Shown: piece by piece, positions 1 to 9,982 of the stretch | Numbering within the stretch: position 1 is the stretch's first letter | Layout: every line of letters begins with the position of its first letter | Assembly: GCA_016861045.1 (NCBI GenBank) | Contig: BOKP01000001.1 | Span: 1,057,529-1,121,528, forward strand | Reading direction: 5' to 3' | DNA length: 64,000 bases | Source of the DNA: Actinomycetes bacterium | Lineage (GTDB): Bacteria; Actinomycetota; Thermoleophilia; Solirubrobacterales; 70-9 | Program-made: the position numbers and the translations under genes | The notes under the pieces: generated by a model | Seen by the model: only the letters and a program-made list of their open reading frames with translations | The model's database searches: none | Told to the model about the DNA's origin: nothing

Positions 1-1
1 G

Positions 2-1419
<1,418 letters not shown>

Positions 1420-1423
<4 letters not shown>

Positions 1424-1809
1424 GCGGCGACCGGGCCGAGCAGGCGGCGCGTGCGATCGCCGCGATCAACGCGCGCGATCCGGAGCTGATCGCCGCCGCC
1501 TTCGACCCGCTCGCCGAGGTGCGCACCGGCCGCGGCGTCCACCGCGGGATCGAGGCGGTGCTGGCGTGGGCCGCCAAGGCGTACGAGCACCTCGAGCGCC
1601 GCTACGCGATCGTCGCGACGCACACCCGCGGCGAGGAGGTGCTGGCGCTCGGCGCCGTCGAGTACATCTGGCGCGAGGAGGGCGAGGTGGGGGACAGCTC
1701 CCCGATCGCGCTGCGGCTCTCCTTCGCCGGCGACCGCGTCCGCCGCCTCGTCGTCGAGGACGATTCCGGGGCGGCGCTCGACGCCTTCGAATCCGACGCC
1801 CCTGGGTGA
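1420..1809 (+). CDS. Small SnoaL/NTF2-like protein
   Basis: 129-residue soluble protein with the pattern of the NTF2-like cone fold. An N-terminal helix (EQAARAIAAINARDPELIAAAFDP) leads into a strand after the typical RTGRGVHRGIEAV turn, followed by alternating strands that end in a RLVVEDD strand. Such proteins are small-molecule-binding or isomerase-like domains, and I cannot assign a substrate. It starts inside the aspS stop (ATGA), which fixes the ATG and suggests co-translation. Its stop codon lies inside a 12-bp perfect palindrome (1804-1815). Confidence 0.75.
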
Positions 1810-1815
1810 TCACCC
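1804..1815. promoter_or_regulatory. 12-bp perfect palindrome at a gene end
   Basis: GGGTGATCACCC reads identically on both strands and contains the stop codon of the SnoaL-like gene. It could be an operator or simply a chance palindrome; nothing in the sequence identifies a binding protein. Confidence 0.35.
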
Positions 1816-2162
1816 TCGGGAGATGGGAGGCCCCCCGGGGACGTGGGTCATCTGACCCGCGCCAGTCGTGGTTGAGATGACCCAGGTCGGCGGAGCCGGC
1901 GTCCGGGGTGCTCAAGGTTTTCCGCCCTGCCGCCGAACTGCCTTGGTAGCTTGCAGATGGGCCCGAACTCGTTCGACAGCCGCTCCAATTGTGAACCAAC
2001 ACGATTGGCTCGGGAGCCCTCGTCCGGCGCGTCCCAGGACGCGACGGCAGGTTCCCCCCTGTATCCCAGGGTTCAGAAGCCGGGCGGCACCGGCGGGTTG
2101 GAGCCCACCTTCTTCATCTGGCGCCCGCCCTTCATCGGGCGCCGGTACATCCGGGGCGTCCG
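1810..2162. other. 353-bp intergenic region rich in inverted repeats
   Basis: I find no convincing gene here. The region holds a 41-bp inverted-repeat element (1844-1884) and a hairpin with arms GGCGCCCG and CGGGCGCC (2120-2127 and 2136-2143) just before the next gene. A 71-codon frame (1951-2166) overlaps the next start as ATGA; it lacks an RBS and has no recognisable family. Base composition is less GC-rich around 1930-2010 than in the flanking genes. Confidence 0.5.
1844..1884. repeat. 41-bp inverted-repeat element, possible distant relative of the 41-bp family
   Basis: Perfect 10-bp arms TGGGTCATCT (1844-1853) and AGATGACCCA (1875-1884) enclose 21 nt. The total length (41 bp) and the TGGGnCAT...ATGnCCCA ends match the five repeats at 35.9 and 59.1-60.3 kb, but the centre differs. 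Kinship is suggestive only. Confidence 0.45.
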
Positions 2163-2807
2163 ATGAGGAAGGCCCTGAACGAGAACCCGATGGTCCAGGC
2201 CGCGGTCCTCGGCGTCTGCGCCATCGCCTTCGCGGTCATCCTCTTCACCTCGGTCCTGAAAAAGGACGAGGAGCCCGCACCCGCCGCGACCACGACCGCC
2301 GCGACCACCTCCGATCCGGCACCGTCCACCGAAGCCCCGGGCACGACTTCCGCACCGGCGCCGGCCGCCGGCGCCGGTGCCGAGCTCCCCGATCCGGCCG
2401 CGGGCGTGCCGGAGGCCGGCGGCAGCCCGGCCGACGGCCTGCTGCCGTCGAAGGGGCTCCCCGAGGACCTCCTCGTCGCCTTCGCGAAGAACAAGACGAT
2501 CGCCCTTCTGGTCGTCGATCCGAAGGGAATCGCCGACGCGCACGTCAAGCGCCTCACCGCGGCCCTCCGGGCCCGCGACGACGTCGAGGTTTTCGTCGCC
2601 GACGTCGCCGACGTCGCCCGGTACGCGCGGATCACCCAGGGCGTCTCGGTCAGCCGCACGCCGGCGCTGGTCGTCATCCGCCCGCGCAAGCTGACCGGAT
2701 CCGTGCCCGTGGCCACGGTCGCCTACGGCTTCCGGGGCCCGGGCAGCATCGACCAGGCGGTCGGCGACGCCGTCTACAAGGGCAAGCAGGTCCCGAGCTA
2801 CCCGTAG
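2163..2807 (+). CDS. Membrane-anchored thioredoxin-fold protein without CxxC
   Basis: 214 residues. A short cytoplasmic N-terminus is followed by one membrane helix (about residues 11-30, VQAAVLGVCAIAFAVILF), then a Ala/Pro/Thr-rich extracytoplasmic linker to about residue 85, and a C-terminal globular domain. That domain shows a beta-alpha-beta start (TIALLVVDPKG), a DDVEVFVADV strand and SRTPALVVI, which resembles the cis-Pro region of thioredoxins. The domain has no cysteine, so a redox role is unlikely; a scaffold or binding role would fit. I do not recognise a named family. The ATG is chosen for its position before the membrane helix; there is no clear Shine-Dalgarno. Confidence 0.7.
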   Translation: MRKALNENPMVQAAVLGVCAIAFAVILFTSVLKKDEEPAPAATTTAATTSDPAPSTEAPGTTSAPAPAAGAGAELPDPAAGVPEAGGSPADGLLPSKGLPEDLLVAFAKNKTIALLVVDPKGIADAHVKRLTAALRARDDVEVFVADVADVARYARITQGVSVSRTPALVVIRPRKLTGSVPVATVAYGFRGPGSIDQAVGDAVYKGKQVPSYP

Positions 2808-2970
2808 GCGCCCGGCGCGGGGCCCCGGCGGCCCGCCCCCGGCCCGGCCAGGCCCGGTGGCCCGACCCCGACCCGGCCCGCGCCCGGCACCGGTCCCCGC
2901 TCGCGGATCGACGGCCTCCCCGGTCCCGGCGGGCCCGCGCGGGGCTCCGGTCCGTGGGTGTGGCCCGCTC

Positions 2971-2976
2971 TACCCT
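2971..2976 (+). promoter_or_regulatory. -10 TACCCT, 6 nt before mnmA start
   Basis: TACCCT lies 6 nt upstream of ATG 2983 and no Shine-Dalgarno fits between, so the mRNA is probably leaderless. Confidence 0.55.
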
Positions 2977-2982
2977 TCCGGC

Positions 2983-4449
2983 ATGGATTCAGCCGCCTTC
3001 GAGGCCTACCTCGGCGACGACTCGCGGCTCGGCGACCCGCTGCCCGGCGCGGCGCGGGGGGTCGCCGGCGGCGCCGCCTGCGGCGACCGGATCGCGATCT
3101 CGCTGCGCCTCGACGGCGGGCGGGCGGTCGACAGCCGCTGCGAGGCGAGCGGCTGCGCGGCGGCGCGCGCCGCCGCGGCAGCAACGGCGGAGCTGATCGA
3201 CGGCGCGACCCTGCACGAGGCCGGGCTCCTCGACGCCACCCGGATCGCCGCCGAGCTCGGCGGGCTGAGCGCGGTCGGGACGCACGCCGCCGACCTCGCC
3301 TCGGAGGCGGCCCACCGGGCGCTCGGCGCCGCGGTGGCGGGCGGTGCGGATCCGCTCCTCGGGCCGCCCGGCGCCGGTGGCGAGCGTGTCCTCGTCGCCG
3401 TCAGCGGCGGCGTCGACAGCGCCGTCGCGGCGCTCCTCGAGCGCCGGGCCGGCGCCGACGTCATCGCCGTCACCCTCGAGCTCTGGTCCGACCCCGCCGG
3501 CGACGGCGAGCGGAGCTGCTGCTCGGCCGAGGCCGTGCGCGGCGCCCGTGCGGTCGCCCACGGGATGGGGATCCCGCACCTGACGGTCGACCTCCGTGAC
3601 GCGTTCCGGGCCGGGGTCGTCGACCCGTTCCTCGCCGGCCACGCGGCGGGTGAGACGCCGAACCCCTGCGTGCGCTGCAATGGCCGGGTGCGGATCGCGC
3701 CGATGGTCGCGATCGCCGGACGGCTCGGAGCCCGCGGCCTCGCCACCGGCCACTACGCGCGCCTCCGCGACGACGGGGCCGGCGTCCTGCTGACCGCGGC
3801 CGCCGACCGCGGCAAGGACCAGGCCTACATGCTCGCCGGTCTCGACCCGCGGACCCTGGCGCGCCTCCGCTTCCCGCTCGGCGAGCTGACCAAGCCCGAG
3901 GTCCGGGAGATCGCCGCCGACGCCGGGCTCGCGGTCGCGGAGAAGGCGGAGAGCCAGGACCTGTGCTTTCTCGCCGGAGTCGGCAAGGCGGGCTTCCTCG
4001 CCCGTCACGGCGGCCTCGCCGACCGGGTGGGAGAGATCGTCGACTCGGCGGGAACGGTGCTCGGCGCCCACCGCGGCCATCACCGCTTCACGGTCGGCCA
4101 GCGCCGCGGGATCGGGATCGCCTCGCCGGAGCCGCTCTACGTCCTCGCCACCGACGCCGAGGCCAATCGGGTCGTCGTCGGCGGCCCCCGGGAGCTCGCG
4201 ACCAGGCGGGTGCGGATCCGCGATGCGACGCTGCACCGGCCCGGATCGCGGGTCGGCTCGGTCAAGCTCCGCTACCGGTCCCGCCCGCTTCCCTGCCGGA
4301 TCGGGACACCGTCCCCGGACCGGCTGCGCCCGGGCCGCCACGGCCGGCTCGAGCTCGAGCTCGCCGAACCCGCCCGCGCCGCCGCGCCGGGGCAGGCCGC
4401 GATCCTCTTCGACGGCGACCTGATCGTCGGCCACGGCACGATCGCCTGA
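2983..4449 (+). CDS. mnmA: IscU-like domain fused to tRNA 2-thiouridine synthase MnmA
   Basis: 488 residues, against roughly 360 for ordinary MnmA. Residues 1-120 look like an IscU/NifU scaffold: AACGD (Cys33) and SRCEASGC (Cys53, Cys58) match the first two ligand regions. The third usual cysteine is replaced, giving THAAD at 100-104. Residues 135-488 are MnmA, which thiolates U34 of tRNA Lys/Glu/Gln: PP-loop SGGVDS (141-146), TPNPCVRCN with Cys229 and Cys232, LATGHYAR, and the second catalytic cysteine in QDLCFL (Cys328). Some MnmA-type enzymes have been reported to carry Fe-S clusters, which would give the fused scaffold a direct job; that link is inference. The start at 2983 follows a -10 hexamer by 6 nt; the longer upstream frame is low-complexity and rejected. 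Confidence 0.93.
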   Translation: MDSAAFEAYLGDDSRLGDPLPGAARGVAGGAACGDRIAISLRLDGGRAVDSRCEASGCAAARAAAAATAELIDGATLHEAGLLDATRIAAELGGLSAVGTHAADLASEAAHRALGAAVAGGADPLLGPPGAGGERVLVAVSGGVDSAVAALLERRAGADVIAVTLELWSDPAGDGERSCCSAEAVRGARAVAHGMGIPHLTVDLRDAFRAGVVDPFLAGHAAGETPNPCVRCNGRVRIAPMVAIAGRLGARGLATGHYARLRDDGAGVLLTAAADRGKDQAYMLAGLDPRTLARLRFPLGELTKPEVREIAADAGLAVAEKAESQDLCFLAGVGKAGFLARHGGLADRVGEIVDSAGTVLGAHRGHHRFTVGQRRGIGIASPEPLYVLATDAEANRVVVGGPRELATRRVRIRDATLHRPGSRVGSVKLRYRSRPLPCRIGTPSPDRLRPGRHGRLELELAEPARAAAPGQAAILFDGDLIVGHGTIA

Positions 4450-4552
4450 CGGCTCGCTCCCCGCCGAAGAACGGCGATCGACCCGCCATATCCGCGGCCA
4501 GGTCGACATCCTTCGCCGTGCTCCTGGCCCCTCGGCGCCGCGGGCGCCTAGA

Positions 4553-4558
4553 TACCCT
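4553..4558 (+). promoter_or_regulatory. -10 TACCCT, 9 nt before alaS start
   Basis: TACCCT inside TAGATACCCT, 9 nt before ATG 4568. This predicts a leaderless or nearly leaderless alaS transcript. Confidence 0.5.
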
Positions 4559-4567
4559 CCGGCACCG

Positions 4568-7192
4568 ATGGATTCGGAGCAGATCCGCGAGACGTACCTG
4601 TCGTTCTTCGAGGAGCGCGAGCACCTCCGCGTCCCGTCGGCGTCGCTGATCCCGGCCGCCGACGATCCGAGCGTGCTGCTGACGACGGCGGGGATGCAGC
4701 CGTTTCAGCCCTACTTCCTCGGGCGCGAGCAGCCGCCGGCGCCGCGGCTCACCTCCTGCCAGCGCTGCTTCCGCACCCCCGACATCGAGTCGGTCGGGAG
4801 CACCGCCCGCCACCTGACCTGCTTCGAGATGCTCGGCAACTTCGCCTTCGGCGACTACTTCAAGCGCGAGGCGATCGACTTCGCCTGGGAGCTGTCGCTG
4901 GACGGCTTCGGATTCGATCCCGAGCGGCTCTGGGTGACGGTCTTCGGCGGCGACGAGGAGCTCGGGCTCGGCCCCGACACCGAGGCGATCGAGCTCTGGA
5001 GGGAGCGCGGCGTGCCCGCCGAGCGGATCGTCGAGCTGCCCCGCTCGGAGAACTTCTGGCAGGCGGGGGAGAGCGGCCCCTGCGGGCCCTGCTCGGAGCT
5101 CTACATCGACCGCGGGCCCGGTCACGGCGGTCCCGACGAGCGGCCCGGCGACGACGGCGATCGCTTCCTCGAGTACTGGAACCTCGTCTTCACGGCCTAC
5201 GACCTGCGCGACGGCGCGCTCAGCGAGCTGCCGGCGAAGAACATCGACACCGGGCTCGGGCTCGAGCGGATGGCGGCGATCAAGCAGGGCGTCGACTCCG
5301 TCTTCGACACCGACCTGCTGAGGCCGCTGGTCGACCTCGCGACGGAGCTCTCCGGGCGCCCCTACGGCGCCGGCGACGCCGCGGCGACGCGGGCGATGCG
5401 GATCATCGCCGACCACGTGCGCGGCTCGGTCCAGCTCATCGCCGACGGCGTCGTCCCCTCGAACGAGCGCCGCGGCTACGTGCTGCGGCGGATCATGCGC
5501 CGCTCGATCCACCAGGGACGCGTGCTCGGGCTCGAGCCGCCCTACCTCGGCCGCTTCGCCGAGCGGGCGATCGACCTGCTCGCGCCGGTCAACCCGGCGC
5601 TGGCCACGGAGCGCGACGCGATCATGCGCTGGACCGGCTCGGAGGAGGAGAGCTTCGGCCGGACCCTCGATCGCGGCAGCCAGCTCCTCGAGCGCCTGAT
5701 CGACGAGGCGCTCGCGGCCGGCACCTCGTGGGTCGCCGCCGAGTCCGCGTTCGAGCTCCACGACACCTACGGCTTCCCCTATGACCTGACCCGCGAGCTC
5801 GTCGCCGAGCGCGGCCTCAGCGTCGACGACGAGGGCTTCGAGGAGCTGATGGAGCAGCAGCGCGAGCGCGCCCGCAGCCGCGCCGGCTTCGCCGGCGCCG
5901 GAGGCGGCGAGCACGACCGCGTGATCGGCTTCGTAGCCTCGGCGCCCGAGAGCCGCTTCGTCGGCTACGAGGAGCTGCGGGCGCAGACCGGCGTCGCGGC
6001 GGTGGCGGCCGCCGGCGGCGACGTCCTCGTCAAGCTCGAGGAGAGCCCGTTCTATCCCGAGGGCGGCGGCCAGGTCGCCGACGCCGGCACGCTGCGCTGG
6101 GAGGGTGGCGAGGCCGAGGTCCTCGACGTCTACCGGGTCGGCTCCGACCAGGCGTTGAAGGTGAGAGGCGACGCCCCCGAGCGCGGAGCCCGCGTCGAGG
6201 CCGAGGTCGCCCGTCCCGACCGTCACGCGACGATGCGCAACCACACCGCGACCCACCTCCTGCACGCGGCGCTTCGCGAGCGGCTCGGCCGACACGTCCG
6301 CCAGGCGGGCTCGGCGGTGCGGCCCGACAAGCTCCGCTTCGACTTCACCCACGGCGGCAGGCTGGAGGACGGGGACATCGAGGCGATCGCCGAGCGGGTC
6401 AACGGCTGGATCAAGGACAGCGTGCCGGTCCGGGCGATCGAGATGGACCGCGGCGAGGCGGAGCGGCTCGGCGCGATGGCGCTGTTCGGCGAGAAGTACG
6501 GCGAGTGGGTCCGCGTGGTCGAGGTCGAGGGGGTCTCGCGCGAGCTCTGTGGCGGCACCCACGTCGCCAACACCGCCGAGGTCGGGATCTTCGAGATCCT
6601 CTCCGAGGGCTCGAGCGCGTCGAACGTGCGCCGGATCGAAGCCGTCACCGGCCCGGCCGCGATCGACCTCTTCCGCGGGCGCAGCGCCGAGTTGGCGCGG
6701 ACGGCCGCGGCACTCGGCGACCGCGACCCGGCCGCCGCCGCGGCCCGCCTCGCCGAGCGCCTGCGCGAGCTCGAGTCGGCGGCCGCCAGGCGCGGGGCCG
6801 AGGTCGCCACCGACCGGGCCGCCGAGCTGGCCGCGGCGGCCGAGCCGGCGGACGGGATCGGGGTCGTCGTCGGCGAGCTCGGCGAGCTCGCCGACGCGAA
6901 GGCGCTGCTGGCGGCCGCCCACGACGTCAGGTCCCGGGTCGGCGATGCCGCCGTCGTGCTCGGCGCGACGAGCGGCGAGAAGGTGGCGCTCGCGGCGGTC
7001 TTCAGCCCCGCCGCGGTCGAGCGCGGGATCTCCGCCGCCGACGTCATCCGCGAGGCGGCTGCGATAGTCGGCGGCGGAGGGGGCGGCAGGCCGGAGGTCG
7101 CCCAGGCGGGGGGTCGGGACGTCGAGAAGGTCGGTGAAGCCCTGAACGCGGCCCGGGAAGCGGTCATCGGCGGGCTCGGCGGCGAGCGCTAG
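4568..7192 (+). CDS. alaS: Alanine--tRNA ligase
   Basis: 874 residues, full length for bacterial AlaRS. The class II catalytic core opens with RETYLSFFEEREH and LLTTAGMQPF and includes the conserved TARHLTCFEMLGNFAFGDYF. The editing domain has its zinc-type motif as HTATHLLH (about 558-565) and CGGTH (about 661-665). The C-terminal C-Ala domain ends with GGGGGGRPEVAQAGG, the glycine-rich signature of that domain. It charges tRNA-Ala and edits Ser/Gly mischarging. It is followed 3 bp later by ruvX, a pairing common in actinobacteria, and the two are likely one transcript. Confidence 0.98.
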   Translation: MDSEQIRETYLSFFEEREHLRVPSASLIPAADDPSVLLTTAGMQPFQPYFLGREQPPAPRLTSCQRCFRTPDIESVGSTARHLTCFEMLGNFAFGDYFKREAIDFAWELSLDGFGFDPERLWVTVFGGDEELGLGPDTEAIELWRERGVPAERIVELPRSENFWQAGESGPCGPCSELYIDRGPGHGGPDERPGDDGDRFLEYWNLVFTAYDLRDGALSELPAKNIDTGLGLERMAAIKQGVDSVFDTDLLRPLVDLATELSGRPYGAGDAAATRAMRIIADHVRGSVQLIADGVVPSNERRGYVLRRIMRRSIHQGRVLGLEPPYLGRFAERAIDLLAPVNPALATERDAIMRWTGSEEESFGRTLDRGSQLLERLIDEALAAGTSWVAAESAFELHDTYGFPYDLTRELVAERGLSVDDEGFEELMEQQRERARSRAGFAGAGGGEHDRVIGFVASAPESRFVGYEELRAQTGVAAVAAAGGDVLVKLEESPFYPEGGGQVADAGTLRWEGGEAEVLDVYRVGSDQALKVRGDAPERGARVEAEVARPDRHATMRNHTATHLLHAALRERLGRHVRQAGSAVRPDKLRFDFTHGGRLEDGDIEAIAERVNGWIKDSVPVRAIEMDRGEAERLGAMALFGEKYGEWVRVVEVEGVSRELCGGTHVANTAEVGIFEILSEGSSASNVRRIEAVTGPAAIDLFRGRSAELARTAAALGDRDPAAAAARLAERLRELESAAARRGAEVATDRAAELAAAAEPADGIGVVVGELGELADAKALLAAAHDVRSRVGDAAVVLGATSGEKVALAAVFSPAAVERGISAADVIREAAAIVGGGGGGRPEVAQAGGRDVEKVGEALNAAREAVIGGLGGER

Positions 7193-7195
7193 CCG

Positions 7196-7591
7196 ATGCG
7201 GGTCCTCGCGATCGATCACGGCGCCGCCCGCTGTGGCTGCGCGCTCTCGGACCCGAGCGGCACGATCGTGCGCCCGATCGGCCCGATCGAGCCCTGCGCG
7301 GCGAGCGCGGTGCCGGCGATCGTCGCCGAGCACCGGGTCGAGATGGTGGTCGTCGGGCTGCCGGTCTCGCTCGACGGCAGGGAGGGGGCGCAGGCCGCCG
7401 CGGCCCGCGGGTTCGCGGCCGACCTGGCGACGAGGGTCGACGTCCCGGTCCGGACCTACGACGAGCGGCTGACGACGAAGCTGGCCGCGGCCTCGCGGCG
7501 CGGGGGCTCGCGCGCGGCGGAGGACTCGCTGGCGGCGGCGCACCTGCTCGAGTCGTTCCTGCGGGCGAGCGAGCGCGAGGGACGGCGATGA
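7196..7591 (+). CDS. ruvX: YqgF/RuvX family, pre-16S rRNA nuclease / putative Holliday junction resolvase
   Basis: 131 residues with the RNase H-like YqgF fold: first-strand Asp in VLAIDHGAARCG, the VVGLPVSLDG strand-loop, the YDERLTT block with conserved Asp/Glu, and the late SLAAAHLLESFL segment, where most homologues have an Asp in D.xAAxxIL. YqgF acts in 5' maturation of 16S rRNA in E. coli; a recombination role is also proposed for the family. It sits 3 bp after alaS and overlaps mltG by ATGA (7588-7591), so the three form one operon with aroE and pilB downstream. Confidence 0.93.
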   Translation: MRVLAIDHGAARCGCALSDPSGTIVRPIGPIEPCAASAVPAIVAEHRVEMVVVGLPVSLDGREGAQAAAARGFAADLATRVDVPVRTYDERLTTKLAAASRRGGSRAAEDSLAAAHLLESFLRASEREGRR

Positions 7592-9111
7592 GCGGCGAGC
7601 GCGAGCCGCTGCCGCCGGCCGATCCGTTCCTCTCCGACGATCCGGAGGCGCTCGAGCGCGAGCGGCGCCGGCAGCAGCGAGAGGCCAAGCGCAGGGAGCG
7701 CGCCGGCCGCAAGTCGCTCGGCAGGCGCGTCAGCGGCGCCCTCGACAGCGCCGCCGGCAAGGGCCGCGAGGCGATCGAGCAGACGCGCGAGCGGGCGCGG
7801 GGGCGGGAGGTCCCGGCCGACGCCCCCGAGCCCCCCGCGTTCCGGCGCCCGCGGGCGCGCCCCCCCGCCGATCCGGACGGCCTCGCGCCGCCGCCCGCGC
7901 CGTCTCCGGCCGGTCCCGATCGCATCCCGGCGCCGGATCCTGCGGGTCCCGCGGCCGCGGATCGCGCGGGCCCGGCGCCCGCCCCCGGGGATCCCGCCCC
8001 GGCGGACCGCGACCGGGCCGCGGGCGATCTCCCCGAGCCGGCGCGCTACAGCGCCGAGGAGCTGATGCCGCGGCGGCGGACGCGGAGCATGCCGGCGGGC
8101 GGGCCCGGCCGGCAGCCGCCTTCGCCTCCTCCGACCGGCGAGCACGACCCCCTCCGCGACGCGGAGACCGTCCCCCCGCCGCCGGTCCCGCCGGCGCGGC
8201 GCGAGATCGCGACCGGGGACTACCCGCCGCTGCCGCCCCCCGCCGAGCCTCCGAGCGAGGGGCGCCGCGCTGTCTGGGCCCGCCGGCTCGCGGTCCTCGC
8301 GTTCGTGCTCGCCCTCGCGGCCGGCGCCTGGGCCCTGCTCTCCTCCGGCGGCGGATCGGAGCCGGCGCCGCGGGGCCCGGCGACGCTGAAGACCGAGGAC
8401 GTGACGATTCCCGAGGGCTACACGCGCGCGCAGATCGCGGCCGTGGCGAAGGACGTCGGACTTCGCGGCGATTACGAGAAGGCGACGGCGGAGGCGCCGG
8501 GGGGCTTCGACATCGCGAAGACCGGGGCGCCGAAGGACGCTTCGCTCGAGGGCTTCCTGTTCCCGGCGACCTACGAGCTCGAGAAGGGGGCGAAGGTGGA
8601 GGACCTCGTCGACGACCAGCTAGCCGCCTTCGACGACAGCATCGATCAGGTGGACACGAAGGCGGCGGCGAAGAAGAACCTGACGATCTACGACGTCGTC
8701 ATCATCGCCTCGATGATCGAGCGGGAGGTGATGGTGCCGAAGGAGCGGCCGCTCGTCGCGGCGGTCATCTACAACCGCCTCGCGCAGGGGATCCCGCTCG
8801 GGATCGACGCGACCCTGCGCTACGAGCTCGACAACTTCGACGAGCCGCTGACCGAGTCCGATCTCGCCACCGAGAGCCCGTACAACACGCGGCTGGTCAC
8901 CGGCCTGCCGCCGACCCCGATCGCCAACCCCGGCCTCGACTCGCTGAAGGCGGCGGCGGACCCCGCCGGGGTCGACTACCTCTACTACGTCGTCAAGCCC
9001 GGGACCTGCGGCGAGCATTACTTCACCGCCGACTACGACGACTTCCTCGCCGCCTCCGAGCGCTACGACTCCGCCCGCGAGGCCGAGGGCGGCTCGCCGA
9101 CCGATTGCTGA
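7588..9111 (+). CDS. mltG: Endolytic murein transglycosylase MltG
   Basis: 507 residues. A long, charged, Pro/Ala-rich cytoplasmic N-terminus (about 1-230) precedes a single membrane helix (about 232-252). After it come a LysM-like segment (TIPEGYTRAQIAAVAKDVGL) and the YceG catalytic domain with GFLFPATYEL, the catalytic glutamate in ASMIEREV (about residue 378), AAVIYNRL, and the late SPYNTR...GLPPTPIANPG block. It cleaves nascent peptidoglycan strands in the periplasm-like space. The 230-residue cytoplasmic tail is longer than in most bacteria and is probably disordered. Gene order ruvX-mltG-aroE is widespread in Gram-positive bacteria. Confidence 0.95.
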   Translation: MSGEREPLPPADPFLSDDPEALERERRRQQREAKRRERAGRKSLGRRVSGALDSAAGKGREAIEQTRERARGREVPADAPEPPAFRRPRARPPADPDGLAPPPAPSPAGPDRIPAPDPAGPAAADRAGPAPAPGDPAPADRDRAAGDLPEPARYSAEELMPRRRTRSMPAGGPGRQPPSPPPTGEHDPLRDAETVPPPPVPPARREIATGDYPPLPPPAEPPSEGRRAVWARRLAVLAFVLALAAGAWALLSSGGGSEPAPRGPATLKTEDVTIPEGYTRAQIAAVAKDVGLRGDYEKATAEAPGGFDIAKTGAPKDASLEGFLFPATYELEKGAKVEDLVDDQLAAFDDSIDQVDTKAAAKKNLTIYDVVIIASMIEREVMVPKERPLVAAVIYNRLAQGIPLGIDATLRYELDNFDEPLTESDLATESPYNTRLVTGLPPTPIANPGLDSLKAAADPAGVDYLYYVVKPGTCGEHYFTADYDDFLAASERYDSAREAEGGSPTDC

Positions 9112-9136
9112 TGGAGCGGGTCGCGGGGCGGCGGCG

Positions 9137-9982
9137 ATGAGGCGGCTCGCCGTCGTCGGCCACCCGGTCGCCCACTCCCGCTCCCCGGCGATGCACAACG
9201 CCGCGTTCGCGGCGCTCGGGCTCGCCGGCGAGTGGAGCTACGAGGCGATCGACCTGGCGCCGGAGCGGTTCGCGGCCGGCATCGCCGGGCTGCGCGAGCG
9301 CGGCTTCGCGGGCGTCAACGTCACGGTGCCGCACAAGCGCGCCGCCTGCGAGCTCGCCGACGCGCGCTCCGACGCCGTCGCCGCGATCGGGGCCGCGAAC
9401 ACGCTCAGCTTCACCGCGGCCGGCATCCGCGCCGACAACACCGACGCCGGCGGGCTGCTCGCGGCGCTGCCGGCGGGGTTCGACCCCCGCGGCGCCGCGT
9501 CGCTGGTGCTCGGCGCCGGCGGCTCCGCCCGCGCCGCGGCCTGGGCGCTCGCCGGGGCGGGGGCGGAGGTCACGATCGCCAATCGCACCGCGTCGCGGGC
9601 CGCCGCGCTCGCCGCCGAGCTCGGCGCGACCGCCGTCCCGCTGCCGGCCCCCGGCGCCGGCTTCGACCTGGGCGGCTTCGACCTGCTCGTCAACGCCACC
9701 TCGGTCGGGCTTGCAACCCCGGGTGCGCCGCCGCCGGCGCCGGGCGCGGACCTAAAGGCGCTCCGCCTCGAGGCCGATCAACTGGTCAGCCCCCTCGTGG
9801 TGGTGGACCTCGTATACGGGTCCGAGCCGACCGAGCTGGCCGCGACGTCCATAAGCGGCGGGGCGACCCTGATCGACGGGCTCGAGGTCCTGGTGCGCCA
9901 GGGCGCCGACTCGTTCCGGATCTGGGTCGGGCGAGAGCCGCCGATCGAAGTGATGCGAAGCGCGATCCGAGACAGCAGATGA
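9137..9982 (+). CDS. aroE: Shikimate dehydrogenase
   Basis: 281 residues. NADPH-dependent reduction of 3-dehydroshikimate in aromatic amino-acid synthesis. Shikimate-binding signature VGHPVAHSRSPAMHN at the start, catalytic lysine in NVTVPHK, catalytic Asp in ADNTDAGG, nucleotide loop GAGGSARAA, and the NATSVGL block. The last four bases (ATGA, 9979-9982) are shared with pilB, so a biosynthetic gene is translationally coupled to a pilus ATPase. The remaining pathway genes aroC, aroKB and aroQ lie on the far side of the pilus locus. Confidence 0.96.
   Translation: MRRLAVVGHPVAHSRSPAMHNAAFAALGLAGEWSYEAIDLAPERFAAGIAGLRERGFAGVNVTVPHKRAACELADARSDAVAAIGAANTLSFTAAGIRADNTDAGGLLAALPAGFDPRGAASLVLGAGGSARAAAWALAGAGAEVTIANRTASRAAALAAELGATAVPLPAPGAGFDLGGFDLLVNATSVGLATPGAPPPAPGADLKALRLEADQLVSPLVVVDLVYGSEPTELAATSISGGATLIDGLEVLVRQGADSFRIWVGREPPIEVMRSAIRDSR

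Noticed and set aside
1951-2166. 71-codon frame overlapping the thioredoxin-fold gene start by ATGA
   Set aside because: No ribosome-binding site, no recognisable family, and its last 30 codons run through a hairpin; the overlap alone is not enough.
2857-2982. N-terminal extension of mnmA from an upstream start
   Set aside because: The extra 42 residues are Pro/Arg/Gly low-complexity, and the -10 element at 2971 would lie inside the coding region.
4262-7543. 1093-codon frame on the minus strand
   Set aside because: Antisense shadow of alaS, ruvX and the end of mnmA, caused by high GC at third positions; its translation is Arg/Asp/Gly-rich with no domain. The same holds for the other long antisense frames, for example at 2989-4509, 9778-11361 and 48879-50687.
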